Shown: positions 6,044 to 13,004 of the stretch, piece by piece
Numbering within the stretch: the stretch's first letter is position 1
Layout: each line of letters starts with the position of its first letter
Origin: M3007 sp964589365
GTDB lineage: Bacteria; Bacteroidota; Bacteroidia; Chitinophagales; Saprospiraceae
Assembly (NCBI GenBank): GCA_964589365.1
Contig: CAZPTQ010000146.1
Span: 1-13,242, forward strand
Length of the DNA stretch: 13,242 nucleotides
Direction of reading: 5' to 3'
The notes under the pieces: generated by a model
Told to the model about the DNA's origin: nothing
Databases searched by the model: none
What the model saw: only the letters and a program-made list of their open reading frames with translations
Made by a program: the position numbers and the translations under genes

Positions 6044-8023
6044 ATGAAATTAAATCACTTGCTCCCGATTTTACTTTTTGAGTTTTTCATTGGTGTTGCT
6101 TATGCTCAGTCTCCCCGCAAAATCGCCCTGTTGATTGCAGTGGGCGACTATCCTGCCAATTCGGGCTGGCAAAAAATCAATTCCTCCAACGACGCAGCAC
6201 TGGTGCGAGACGTACTGCTCCGGCAAGGCTTTAAAGAAAAAGACATAACAATCATTAAGGAAGCGAAAGCTACGCGCAAGGGGATTCTGCAGGCCATTCA
6301 AAAACATCTGATAGATGCGGCAAAACCCGGCGACGTCCTTTATTTTCAGTTTTCAGGCCATGGTCAGCAAGTTGCCGATGATAATGGCGATGAGGTAGAT
6401 GGCTTTGATGAAGCGATAGTGCCGTTCGACTCAGCCTTGCGCTACGGCGAGGGCGGCAATAAGGGCCAAAATCTAATTCGAGATGAGGCGCTTGGCCAAT
6501 TATTCACTCAAGCCCGCAAACGCATCGGTCTGAAAGGCAACCTGCTGGTCATTCTTGATTCCTGTCACTCTGGTACTGGCACCAGGGGTATGGCGATTGC
6601 ACGGGGCACCGACAGGATCATGGCCGATTCCAGTTACATAGCCCAGCACATCAACAAGGCGCCCGAAAAAGAGATGCTGCCGGTCGAAAATATGGAGGGT
6701 TTGGCGCCTATGGTTGCATTTTTTGGCTCCTCGGCCAGTCAGTTGAATTTTGAAACACGAGACGAACGGGGCGTTTCTATGGGTTCACTGACCTATGCTT
6801 TCTGCAAAAAACTGGGAGAAGCCGGTTCTTCGACTACTTACCGTGGGTTATTTGATCAAATCCGACTGGAAATGGCCAAAATTGCTTCGCGGCAACAGCC
6901 GCAAGTGGAAGGTACGCTGGATCAGCATGTTTTTGGGGGAAGTTTGGTAGAAACCCCCAGCTATATCCAGGTAAAACACTGTGCAAGTTCGAAATCCATT
7001 GATATTAAAGCCGGCTGGATGCACGGGTTGTATGAAGGCACTGTAGTTGGGCTTTACCCGCCCGAAACCCGCAATCCCGCAGGTACACAGGCTTTAAGAA
7101 AGGGCATCATCACCAATTCCGGGCCTTTTGAAAGCATTGTTACCCTGGACAGTGCGCTTCAAAAACAAGTCGCGGCCAATGCATGGGTGTATGTTTTGGA
7201 AAAGAACTTCGGCGATTTGAGCGCCAGTATTACTATACAATTGGACGCCAAACACCCCATTGCAAAGGCTTTAAGAGAACGGATTGTTGCCATTCCGATC
7301 ATTAAGGAGGACAGCAGCACAGCCGATCTTCATTTGGTTCAAAAGGGCGAAACCGTTTATCTGATGTCCGGCGATCTCATCTTAGCGGAAGCGGACGCTC
7401 ATACCAGAAGCGAGATCGCTGCCGAACGATTTGTTCGAAAAATCCAATCATGGGCACAGGCGTCCTATCTCCGTGGATTACAGGTAGAAAACCGGAGCTT
7501 GAATGTAGACATCGAAATTGTGCCAGTAGAGTTAGATCCAAAAACCAAGGAGTTTAAACGAACGCTTTCAATAACCGAAAAGACCGATCATTTGGGTAAT
7601 GTACGTTTCCGAAGAGGAGATGCTTTCAGGATTAAAGTGACTAATCCAGGCCCGAATGCGGTCTATTTTACCCTTTTGGACCTTTCTCCTGATAACAGTT
7701 TTCTGATTCTGGCACCCAATCCACAAGAGACCCCGGCAGAATTTCACCTTCTGCCGGGGAAAACCATTGAATTAAAACAAACTTTTGAACTGGAGCCTCC
7801 GTATGGCACGGAGCTCTTGAAGCTAATTGTAACGGATGTGCCGATAGACTTGCGTCCCATTGTTCAAGCCCGCGGACTGAATACCAAGTCAAACTCGAGC
7901 CCGCTCGAAAGGCTTTTTGCGCAGACCTATTTCAACCAGGAATGCATGACCCGGGGCGGCAAAACGGTGAACGTCTCAACGGAATCTCTGAGCATAGAAA
8001 CGTTTTCTTTTATTATTGAGTAG
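6044..8023 (+). CDS. secreted caspase (metacaspase-like) protein with C-terminal DUF4384-type domain
   Basis: The start is placed at 6044 (659 aa) because it gives a clear signal peptide, MKLNHLLPILLFEFF...AYAQ (cleavage about residue 22); the longer open frame reads through the inverted repeat. Residues about 25-345 form a clan CD C14 (metacaspase) domain: KIALLIAVGDY at the first strand, catalytic His106 in FQFSGHGQQ, an acidic DEVDGFDEAIVPFD segment (116-129) and catalytic Cys174 in ILDSCHSG. Metacaspases cleave after Arg/Lys, but the specificity here is not readable. Residues about 350-510 match nothing I recognise. Residues about 520-605 look like DUF4384: RRGDAFRIKVTN, VYFTLLDLSPDNSFLILAPN and EPPYGTELLKLIVT. 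This fold is seen attached to many bacterial caspases. The protein probably acts in the periplasm or outside the cell. The next stretch downstream is a CHAT fragment, suggesting a former caspase/CHAT gene cluster. Confidence 0.85.
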   Translation: MKLNHLLPILLFEFFIGVAYAQSPRKIALLIAVGDYPANSGWQKINSSNDAALVRDVLLRQGFKEKDITIIKEAKATRKGILQAIQKHLIDAAKPGDVLYFQFSGHGQQVADDNGDEVDGFDEAIVPFDSALRYGEGGNKGQNLIRDEALGQLFTQARKRIGLKGNLLVILDSCHSGTGTRGMAIARGTDRIMADSSYIAQHINKAPEKEMLPVENMEGLAPMVAFFGSSASQLNFETRDERGVSMGSLTYAFCKKLGEAGSSTTYRGLFDQIRLEMAKIASRQQPQVEGTLDQHVFGGSLVETPSYIQVKHCASSKSIDIKAGWMHGLYEGTVVGLYPPETRNPAGTQALRKGIITNSGPFESIVTLDSALQKQVAANAWVYVLEKNFGDLSASITIQLDAKHPIAKALRERIVAIPIIKEDSSTADLHLVQKGETVYLMSGDLILAEADAHTRSEIAAERFVRKIQSWAQASYLRGLQVENRSLNVDIEIVPVELDPKTKEFKRTLSITEKTDHLGNVRFRRGDAFRIKVTNPGPNAVYFTLLDLSPDNSFLILAPNPQETPAEFHLLPGKTIELKQTFELEPPYGTELLKLIVTDVPIDLRPIVQARGLNTKSNSSPLERLFAQTYFNQECMTRGGKTVNVSTESLSIETFSFIIE

Positions 8024-8031
8024 TGCCGAAA

Positions 8032-8068
8032 GAGGTGTCACCTCCTCGTACCTCGGAGATGACACCTC
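8032..8068. repeat. 37-bp palindromic repeat after the caspase-DUF4384 stop
   Basis: GAGGTGTCA (8032-8040) is the exact reverse complement of TGACACCTC (8060-8068), and the middle carries further partial symmetry (CCTC...GGAG). It lies between the caspase stop codon and the start of the CHAT remnant. There is no T-run. It probably marks, or contributed to, the junction at which the CHAT gene was truncated. Confidence 0.6.
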
Positions 8069-8079
8069 AAAACCGATAA

Positions 8080-8337
8080 ACGGGTTTGGGCGACATCCAG
8101 GGCAACGAAGGCGTGTACGGCCTGCAGCGGGCTTTCAAGATCGCCGGGGCGAAGTACCTTGTCATGTCGCTGTGGCAGGTGCCGGATCAGGAGACTTCGG
8201 TGTTCATGACCACCTTTTACAAGCACTGGCTGGAGGGGAAAATGACGATCCCGGAGGCGTTTCGGAAGACGCAGGGGGAGATGCGGGAGCGGTTTATCAA
8301 TCCGTATCAGTGGGCAGGGTTTGTGCTGGTGGAGTAG
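8080..8337 (+). pseudogene. 3' fragment of a CHAT-domain protease gene
   Basis: The open frame (stop codon at 8077-8079 just upstream) reads TGLGDIQGNEGVYGLQRAF, then IAGAKYLVMSLWQVPD, a TTFYKHWL helix and the terminal NPYQWAGFVLVE. This is the end of a CHAT (caspase HetF-associated with TPRs) peptidase domain, where conserved SACETGLGD normally carries the catalytic Cys. Here the sequence starts at the T of that motif, so the cysteine, the catalytic histidine region and any N-terminal TPRs are missing. No start codon other than TTG (8086) is available and no upstream CHAT sequence exists in the window. The fragment is G+C-rich and well conserved, so the truncation may be recent. It ends directly at a CCCGCC/GGCGGG palindrome. 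Confidence 0.85.
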
Positions 8338-8400
8338 CCCGCCTACGTCCCGAGTGCTCGGGACTATGGCGGGTAAACGGGGTTTGTGTTGGTGGAGTGA
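8317..8400 (+). repeat. duplicated CHAT 3' end flanking a palindrome
   Basis: The last 21 bp of the CHAT fragment (8317-8337, encoding GFVLVE-stop) recur at 8380-8400 with 18 of 21 positions identical, again encoding GFVLVE followed by a stop (TGA instead of TAG). The palindrome 8338-8373 lies between the copies. This is either a local duplication associated with insertion of the palindrome or the end of a second deleted CHAT gene copy. Confidence 0.75.
8338..8373. repeat. CCCGCC/GGCGGG palindrome, copy 1 (intergenic)
   Basis: Outer arms CCCGCC (8338-8343) and GGCGGG (8368-8373), a 3-nt unpaired step on each side (TAC/TAT), a perfect 8-bp inner stem GTCCCGAG/CTCGGGAC and a 2-nt tip. It starts at the first base after the CHAT stop codon. 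There is no T-run. It shares its layout with the copies at 9841, 13077 and 13107. Confidence 0.85.
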
Positions 8401-8525
8401 TGTCCCGATACTGCGTATAAACACCTGATTTTTGAAAACGCGTGAAATTACGCATACCTGACAAAAGATATTTACCACACCTTTATTCCGAAAATATTCA
8501 CCCTTTTCATCTAAAATTTTTCATA

Positions 8526-9644
8526 ATGAAGAAGTTTTCGTTTTCTATTTTGGCTACCCTCGCTTTTTTGTTTTTTGTCACGACTTTGATGGCACAGCAG
8601 CCCGTGACGCCTGCCAAAGCGGCTAAAAAACAGTCCGCTGCGCCAGCCAGTGCAACTGAAAAACAGTCCGGTGCTGCTACCTTGCCTTATTGCGATCAGG
8701 TAGCCGGATATTACGGCCCCGACTTGCAAAAACGCGCCAACCAGGAATGCCGCACCATTCATCCTTGTATTGATTGCATTGACAAAAAAACGCAAAAGCA
8801 AACCTGCCAGCAGGTAACGCTCCATCCCGATAATTCTGCCCCATGTGGCATCGCTGTCACTGCGGTTGCGGAAGCCAAAAACCCCAGCTCCTCCCACACA
8901 CCGCTGGATCAAAACGACTTTGCTTTGTCCATAATTCAAACGCCTTGCTATTTTGACGGAGTCACCCTCAAAGTGTTGGCGAACAGGATGGTTTCGACAA
9001 TGCCGGATTCGCCCAAGGACTACACTTATACCTGGTCGGTGGACAACCAGCCAATGGGAAGTGCCAATTACGTTTATTGCGTTTCTGGAAGGATGGCCAC
9101 CGTAAAGGTGACTCAAAATGCGACCGGGAACAGCAAAACGACGAGCGTGGTTATTTCACATGTAGAACAACCAGGGCTGAACAACAAAAAGCCAAGCGTT
9201 GAAAACAAGCCTATTGCCGGGTATCAAAAGACAAGTTGCTTCGGCGAATGCCCTTCCTACAGCGTTGAGATTTTTAACGACGGATCGGTTGTTTGGAATG
9301 GCCGCGCCTTCACCTTGCCCCTTGGACAGAAAAGGGGGAAAGTGAGCGCCGAAATCATCGCCGCAATTCAGGAAAAAGCGCGGGCCATCGGTTTCTTGAA
9401 ACTGAACAACACCTATCCCGAAGAACAAATAGCAGATGCTCAGGCTACGATCGTGTACCTGCGCCTGAATGGTCAGGACAAGCAGGTTACCGACATTTTT
9501 GAAGCACCTAAGGGCCTGGATGAATTGGAAAAAATGTTTGACGACCTGATCCGGAAACAGGGCTGGGCCAAAGCAAAATCGCCCGCACCTATGCAGAAAA
9601 AACTCGAAGACCCCAACAAAGGCAACAAGGCTTCTGGAAATTAA
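8526..9644 (+). CDS. secreted Cys-rich protein with C-terminal DUF6438-type domain
   Basis: The start at 8526 (372 aa) gives a signal peptide MKKFSFSILATLAFLFF...LMAQ; the frame is open for 28 further codons upstream, but those lack signal features. After an Ala/Lys/Ser-rich linker comes a Cys-rich segment with cysteines at 56, 75, 81, 84, 94 and 107 (including CIDC), which I do not recognise. Residues about 167-213 (YTWSVDNQPMG...VTQNATGNSKT) resemble an Ig/PKD-like sandwich. Residues about 229-345 match the DUF6438 pattern: a paired CFGEC (Cys238/Cys242) with PSYSVEIFNDGSVVWNG, then a regularly spaced C-terminal half ending in FEAPKGLDELEKMFDDLI. No enzyme motif is visible. It sits between two caspase genes with the same orientation. 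It is probably a periplasmic or outer-surface protein; function unknown. Confidence 0.75.
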   Translation: MKKFSFSILATLAFLFFVTTLMAQQPVTPAKAAKKQSAAPASATEKQSGAATLPYCDQVAGYYGPDLQKRANQECRTIHPCIDCIDKKTQKQTCQQVTLHPDNSAPCGIAVTAVAEAKNPSSSHTPLDQNDFALSIIQTPCYFDGVTLKVLANRMVSTMPDSPKDYTYTWSVDNQPMGSANYVYCVSGRMATVKVTQNATGNSKTTSVVISHVEQPGLNNKKPSVENKPIAGYQKTSCFGECPSYSVEIFNDGSVVWNGRAFTLPLGQKRGKVSAEIIAAIQEKARAIGFLKLNNTYPEEQIADAQATIVYLRLNGQDKQVTDIFEAPKGLDELEKMFDDLIRKQGWAKAKSPAPMQKKLEDPNKGNKASGN

Positions 9645-9673
9645 CCGGGGTTTCAAAAGATAATCCATTGGTA

Positions 9674-9712
9674 TTGGCCGCTTACTTTCAACCTGTGAAA
9701 GTAAGCGGCCAA
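9674..9712. terminator. 17-bp perfect hairpin between DUF6438 and caspase-TPR genes
   Basis: TTGGCCGCTTACTTTCA (9674-9690) pairs perfectly with 9696-9712 around a 5-nt loop. It begins 29 bp after the stop codon of the upstream gene. There is no T-run on either side, so intrinsic termination is uncertain; it may instead stabilise the 3' end or be another palindromic repeat. Confidence 0.5.
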
Positions 9713-9756
9713 GTGCTGAAACACGCGCTCATTCTGAGATTTAAATCAGCCTTACC

Positions 9757-12321
9757 ATGAGAAAGTTCTGCCTCCTTTTCTGGGCGTTCCTGCCCTTTTT
9801 TAGCCTGAACTCCCAGACGGAGAAAAGTATCACCCCTTTACCCGCCGAAGCGCAAAGCGCGAAGGCGGGCAGCTCCAGCTCCGCCAAGGCTACGGCGGTC
9901 ACCCACGCCGTTGTCATCGGCATCTCCGACTACCAGGACCCCGGCATCCCCGACCTGCGCTTTGCCGACAGGGACGCGGAAGCCTTCGCCAATTTCCTCC
10001 GCTCCCCCGCCGGGGGAAGTTTGGACAACGACCACCTCCAAATCTTGACCAACCAAAACGCCACCGCAGGCCGCATCGCCGAGGCCATGGACTGGCTTTT
10101 GGAACAGACCAAGGAGGGCGACCAGGCCATCATCTACTTCTCCGGCCACGGAGATGTGGAGCGAAAAACCGTCTCCCAGCCCGGCTTCCTGCTCTGCTGG
10201 GACTCGCCCGCAAGGGTTTACATGGGCGGCGGGACGTACTCGCTGGCCTTTTTGCAGGAAATCGTCTCTACGCTTTCGGTGCAGAACAAAGCCAAGGTCG
10301 TGGTCGTCACCGATGCCTGCCACGCCGGGAAACTCGCAGGCAGCCAAATCGGCGGGGCGCAACTGACCGCCGCCAACCTCGCCAAGCAATACGCCAACGA
10401 GCTGAAAATCCTGAGTTGCCAGCCCGGCGAGTTCAGTTTGGAGGGCGAGCAATGGGGCGGCGGGCGCGGTATTTTTAGTTACCATTTGGTGGACGGGCTG
10501 TTCGGATTAGCCGATCGGAACGGCGACGGCACGGTTTCGCTCGGAGAAATTGACCGCTATCTGGAAGACCATGTTACCGCCGAAGCCGCGCCCCAAAGCC
10601 AGGTTCCGATGCTTTTGGGCAACAAGACCGAGCGTCTGGCGTCGGTGAACGGACAACTGCTGGCGGAGTTGAAAAAAAACAAAGCCGGTGGGATGCCGAT
10701 GTTCATGGCATCCGAAGGCCGGGGTTTCGAGGACGAGATACTGGCCCGCGTGGACTCGAGCATCCGGGAGATGTATTGGGCCTTCAAATTGGCGGTGAAA
10801 GAGAAGCGGTTTTTGGAACCAGCGGGCAATTGTGCGGAAGATTATTACGTGCAATTAGTTCAGATAGAGGCCCTTACGCCCTTGTACGGTTTTATGAAAC
10901 GGAATTACGCGGCGGCACTGCAGGACGATGCACAACAGGTCCTTAACAACCTGATGAACATGGAAGCAACCGAGTTGCGCCTCTACCGCCTCGAACGGCT
11001 CAAAAAGTATTCGCCCTACCCGCGAATGCTCGCACGGGCTGCCGAACTGCTCGGCGAGCGGCACTACATGTACCCGACCTTTCAAGCGAGGAAATGCTAC
11101 TTCGAGGGGCAGGTGTTGCAAATGGAAAGCCCGCTCAATCCTGATTCGTTGCTGGGTCGGCGGATTTTGGACAGATACCGCGAGTCGCTGAAGTGGCAGC
11201 CGGATGTGGCGTTGACCTACTACGACATGAGCACCGTTTTTAAAGAAATAGTTCCCCAGCCCGATTCCATGATAGGGTACGCCCAAAAGGCAATCGAACG
11301 GGCACCCGCCTGGATAAGAGCATATACAGTGACTGCATGCTGGCTTATTTTCAGAAACCGCCGATACGATGATGCAAAGAGGCTAATAGACCAAGCGCTT
11401 GCGGTTGATTCGAGCAGCGCGTATGCCTGGGGAAGCCTTGGCGTGTTGGAGAATTATGCAAATGGTGATTGGAAAGCGGCTGAGCAATACTTCCTGAAAT
11501 CAATTTCACTGGACTCCACCTACAGTTGGGCTTATGCTCAATTAGGACAGTTGTATTTCAACCAAAACCAAACCAACAAGGCAAAACAGGCGCTTTTAAA
11601 GGCAGCACAGGTTGACCAACCCCTCCCTGAAGTCATTGCTTTTTTAGGCGCCCTACATTTCAATGTTGGGCAAGTTGCCGAGGCAGAGCCATATTACAAT
11701 CGGGCATTAGAAATCGAGCCTGCTCGTGCTTTGTCCATGATTCAAATGGCGGGCGTCCAATTTGGGATGGGACGCCCGGAAAAAGCCGACTCCCTGCTTC
11801 AAAGGGCCATGACACAAGATTCATCCTATTGGAACTATATCTGTATCGGTGAAATTTATACAGAGCACGGCCAATATGCAAAAGCGGAACTGATTTTCAA
11901 AAGAGCGATATCACGGGATTCTTCGCATTATGGCGCTTGGTCATTTCTTGGCTGGCTTTACGTCAATAGCGGGCGGTATCAGGATGCGATACCCGTGAGC
12001 CAAAGGGCAATCGGGCTATTTCCGCATGACTTGTTTACGTGGCGTGACTTGGGGCAGGCATATCAACATACGGGCAAAAAAGAACAAGCCCGCGCCACCT
12101 ATATGGAAATACTGAACATAAACCCGGAAAGCCCTTTCGGTTTCATCGGGCTGGCATCGCTGGCGGCGGAAGAAGGCAAGACAGTAGAAGCGCTGGGGTT
12201 TGCGGAGCAAGCCATTCAGAATGGTTGCACTTACGAGGAATTGAAATCCTCTGAATTATCGGGACTGGCAGGGTTTGGGGAACTGATGAAAAAATACTTC
12301 CCGGAGCAGGTCAAAGACTGA
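9757..12321 (+). CDS. secreted caspase-family protease with EF-hand loop and C-terminal TPR array
   Basis: 854 aa. A signal peptide MRKFCLLFWAFLPFF...NSQ (cleavage about residue 20) is followed by a low-complexity Ala/Ser/Lys linker (21-48) that contains a palindromic element. The C14 caspase domain (about 49-300) has HAVVIGISDYQD, catalytic His131 in IIYFSGHGD and catalytic Cys188 in VVVTDACHAG. DRNGDGTVSLGE (253-264) is a canonical EF-hand loop with Asp/Asn/Asp/Ser/Glu ligands, which suggests calcium control, as often seen in metacaspases. After a helical region (300-480), about nine TPR units run to residue ~835 (WAYAQLGQLYFNQ and similar), presumably binding partners or substrates. The caspase part is very G+C-rich (about 68% in 9901-9960) and the TPR part is not (about 45% in 11341-11400). 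The stop lies 3 bp from the convergent toxin gene's stop. A second copy of its 5' part begins at 13005. Confidence 0.88.
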   Translation: MRKFCLLFWAFLPFFSLNSQTEKSITPLPAEAQSAKAGSSSSAKATAVTHAVVIGISDYQDPGIPDLRFADRDAEAFANFLRSPAGGSLDNDHLQILTNQNATAGRIAEAMDWLLEQTKEGDQAIIYFSGHGDVERKTVSQPGFLLCWDSPARVYMGGGTYSLAFLQEIVSTLSVQNKAKVVVVTDACHAGKLAGSQIGGAQLTAANLAKQYANELKILSCQPGEFSLEGEQWGGGRGIFSYHLVDGLFGLADRNGDGTVSLGEIDRYLEDHVTAEAAPQSQVPMLLGNKTERLASVNGQLLAELKKNKAGGMPMFMASEGRGFEDEILARVDSSIREMYWAFKLAVKEKRFLEPAGNCAEDYYVQLVQIEALTPLYGFMKRNYAAALQDDAQQVLNNLMNMEATELRLYRLERLKKYSPYPRMLARAAELLGERHYMYPTFQARKCYFEGQVLQMESPLNPDSLLGRRILDRYRESLKWQPDVALTYYDMSTVFKEIVPQPDSMIGYAQKAIERAPAWIRAYTVTACWLIFRNRRYDDAKRLIDQALAVDSSSAYAWGSLGVLENYANGDWKAAEQYFLKSISLDSTYSWAYAQLGQLYFNQNQTNKAKQALLKAAQVDQPLPEVIAFLGALHFNVGQVAEAEPYYNRALEIEPARALSMIQMAGVQFGMGRPEKADSLLQRAMTQDSSYWNYICIGEIYTEHGQYAKAELIFKRAISRDSSHYGAWSFLGWLYVNSGRYQDAIPVSQRAIGLFPHDLFTWRDLGQAYQHTGKKEQARATYMEILNINPESPFGFIGLASLAAEEGKTVEALGFAEQAIQNGCTYEELKSSELSGLAGFGELMKKYFPEQVKD
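9841..9869. repeat. CCCGCC/GGCGGG palindrome, copy 2 (inside caspase-TPR linker)
   Basis: Outer arms 9841-9846 and 9864-9869, 3-nt unpaired steps (GAA on both sides), inner stem GCGC/GCGC and a 3-nt tip. It begins exactly on a codon boundary and encodes PAEAQSAKAG in the linker between signal peptide and caspase domain. Confidence 0.8.
9905..9955 (+). repeat. 51-bp perfect direct repeat shared with the downstream caspase gene
   Basis: These 51 bp are identical to 13192-13242 at the window's right edge. They encode the first strand and following loop of the caspase domain (AVVIGISDYQDPGIPD). The match ends only because the window ends, so the true shared block may be longer. Confidence 0.97.
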
Positions 12322-12324
12322 AAA

Positions 12325-12663
12325 TCAGACCAAATCAAGCACGGCCCGCAAGTTTTCGTCCAAACGAGGGCGAAGTTCGGGCGGCAATTCGCCGAGTTTT
12401 TGGAGCAAACGGCGGTTGTCTATCGCCCGGATTTGGTCCACCATAATGTCTGAATCCCGGGTCAGCCCGGCAATTCCAGCGGCGAGGTTCAGCCGCAAAA
12501 GCGTGGCACCGGGGCGGACATTTGTAGTGAGTGGACAAATGATGGTGGAAGGATGGTAGCCGTTGAGAAAATTGGTTTGCACCAGCACAACGGGCCTGGT
12601 TTTGCCCGCCTCTGTACCCATTTTCGGGTTGAGGTCGGCGAGCCAGATTTCGTGTTTTTTCAT
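12325..12663 (-). CDS. PemK/MazF-type ribonuclease toxin
   Basis: A 112-aa protein starting at the ATG 12661-12663; the longer frame reaching 13005 reads through the antitoxin in another frame and is not used. PemK/MazF motifs are clear: HEIWLADLNPKMGTEAGKTRP with the conserved Arg23, VVLVQTN, CPLTTN with Thr46, and SDIMVDQIRAIDNRRL. Members cleave mRNA at short sequence motifs and are neutralised by a cognate antitoxin. Arg and Thr at the MazF active-site positions are present, so it looks intact. It lies 8 bp downstream of the antitoxin stop and ends 3 bp from the convergent caspase-TPR stop codon. Confidence 0.9.
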   Translation of the reverse strand: MKKHEIWLADLNPKMGTEAGKTRPVVLVQTNFLNGYHPSTIICPLTTNVRPGATLLRLNLAAGIAGLTRDSDIMVDQIRAIDNRRLLQKLGELPPELRPRLDENLRAVLDLV

Positions 12664-12671
12664 GGCGCAGC

Positions 12672-12920
12672 TCAGATTTCGTTCAACAAAAACTCGTCGT
12701 CCGCGAACGCCTCCATTTCGGCCAAAACCTCCATCGAGGTGTCCGCCACGAGGGCCGATTCGAGGCGAAGTTGAGCAGCAAGCAGACGGCGGTTTTGGTA
12801 GCGGTTGTAAAATGCAATGGCCTCGTTGAGGTAGGCGTTGCGGTTTTTTTTCAATCTCGCGAGGATTGTTTCGGTTTCCAAGAAAACCACATCCTGCAAT
12901 TTGAGCGAAAGGTTTTTCAT
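12672..12920 (-). CDS. MazE-like ribbon-helix-helix antitoxin
   Basis: 82 aa from the ATG 12918-12920; the frame is open for nine further codons, but those would overlap the proposed operator. The N-terminus MKNLSLKLQDVVFLETETIL followed by a helix and RNAYLNEAIAFYNRYQNRR has the beta-strand plus two-helix layout of ribbon-helix-helix DNA-binding antitoxins. The C-terminal tail is acidic (EMEAFADDEFLLNEI), as expected for the toxin-wrapping part. The toxin follows after 8 bp, giving the usual antitoxin-first operon. A palindrome directly upstream of the start is a probable autoregulatory site. Confidence 0.82.
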   Translation of the reverse strand: MKNLSLKLQDVVFLETETILARLKKNRNAYLNEAIAFYNRYQNRRLLAAQLRLESALVADTSMEVLAEMEAFADDEFLLNEI

Positions 12921-12921
12921 A

Positions 12922-12976
12922 AAAAGTAATACTTTTAGTAACCCCAAAAGTATTTAAAATGCGTTTCAAAACCCAA
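12922..12976 (-). promoter_or_regulatory. toxin-antitoxin promoter with palindromic operator
   Basis: On the minus strand TACTTTTG (12945-12952) matches the TAnnTTTG -7 box, with TTG at 12974-12976 21 bp upstream. Immediately downstream, AAAAGTA-A-TACTTTT (12922-12936) is a perfect 7+1+7 palindrome ending one base before the antitoxin ATG, and a third AAAAGTA half-site (12946-12952) lies within the -7 box. This is the geometry expected for binding by a ribbon-helix-helix antitoxin that represses its own operon. Repression itself is inference. Confidence 0.6.
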
Positions 12977-13004
12977 TCTTTTTTAACAGTAAATTTCAAG
13001 TGCA

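Noticed and set aside
9838..10485. 215-aa minus-strand frame opposite the caspase domain
   Set aside because: Arises from G+C-rich coding sequence; the plus strand holds catalytic His and Cys motifs.
11751..11777. 8-bp inverted repeat GGGCGTCC/GGACGCCC inside the TPR region
   Set aside because: Short, in ordinary coding sequence and lacking the architecture of the CCCGCC family; likely chance.
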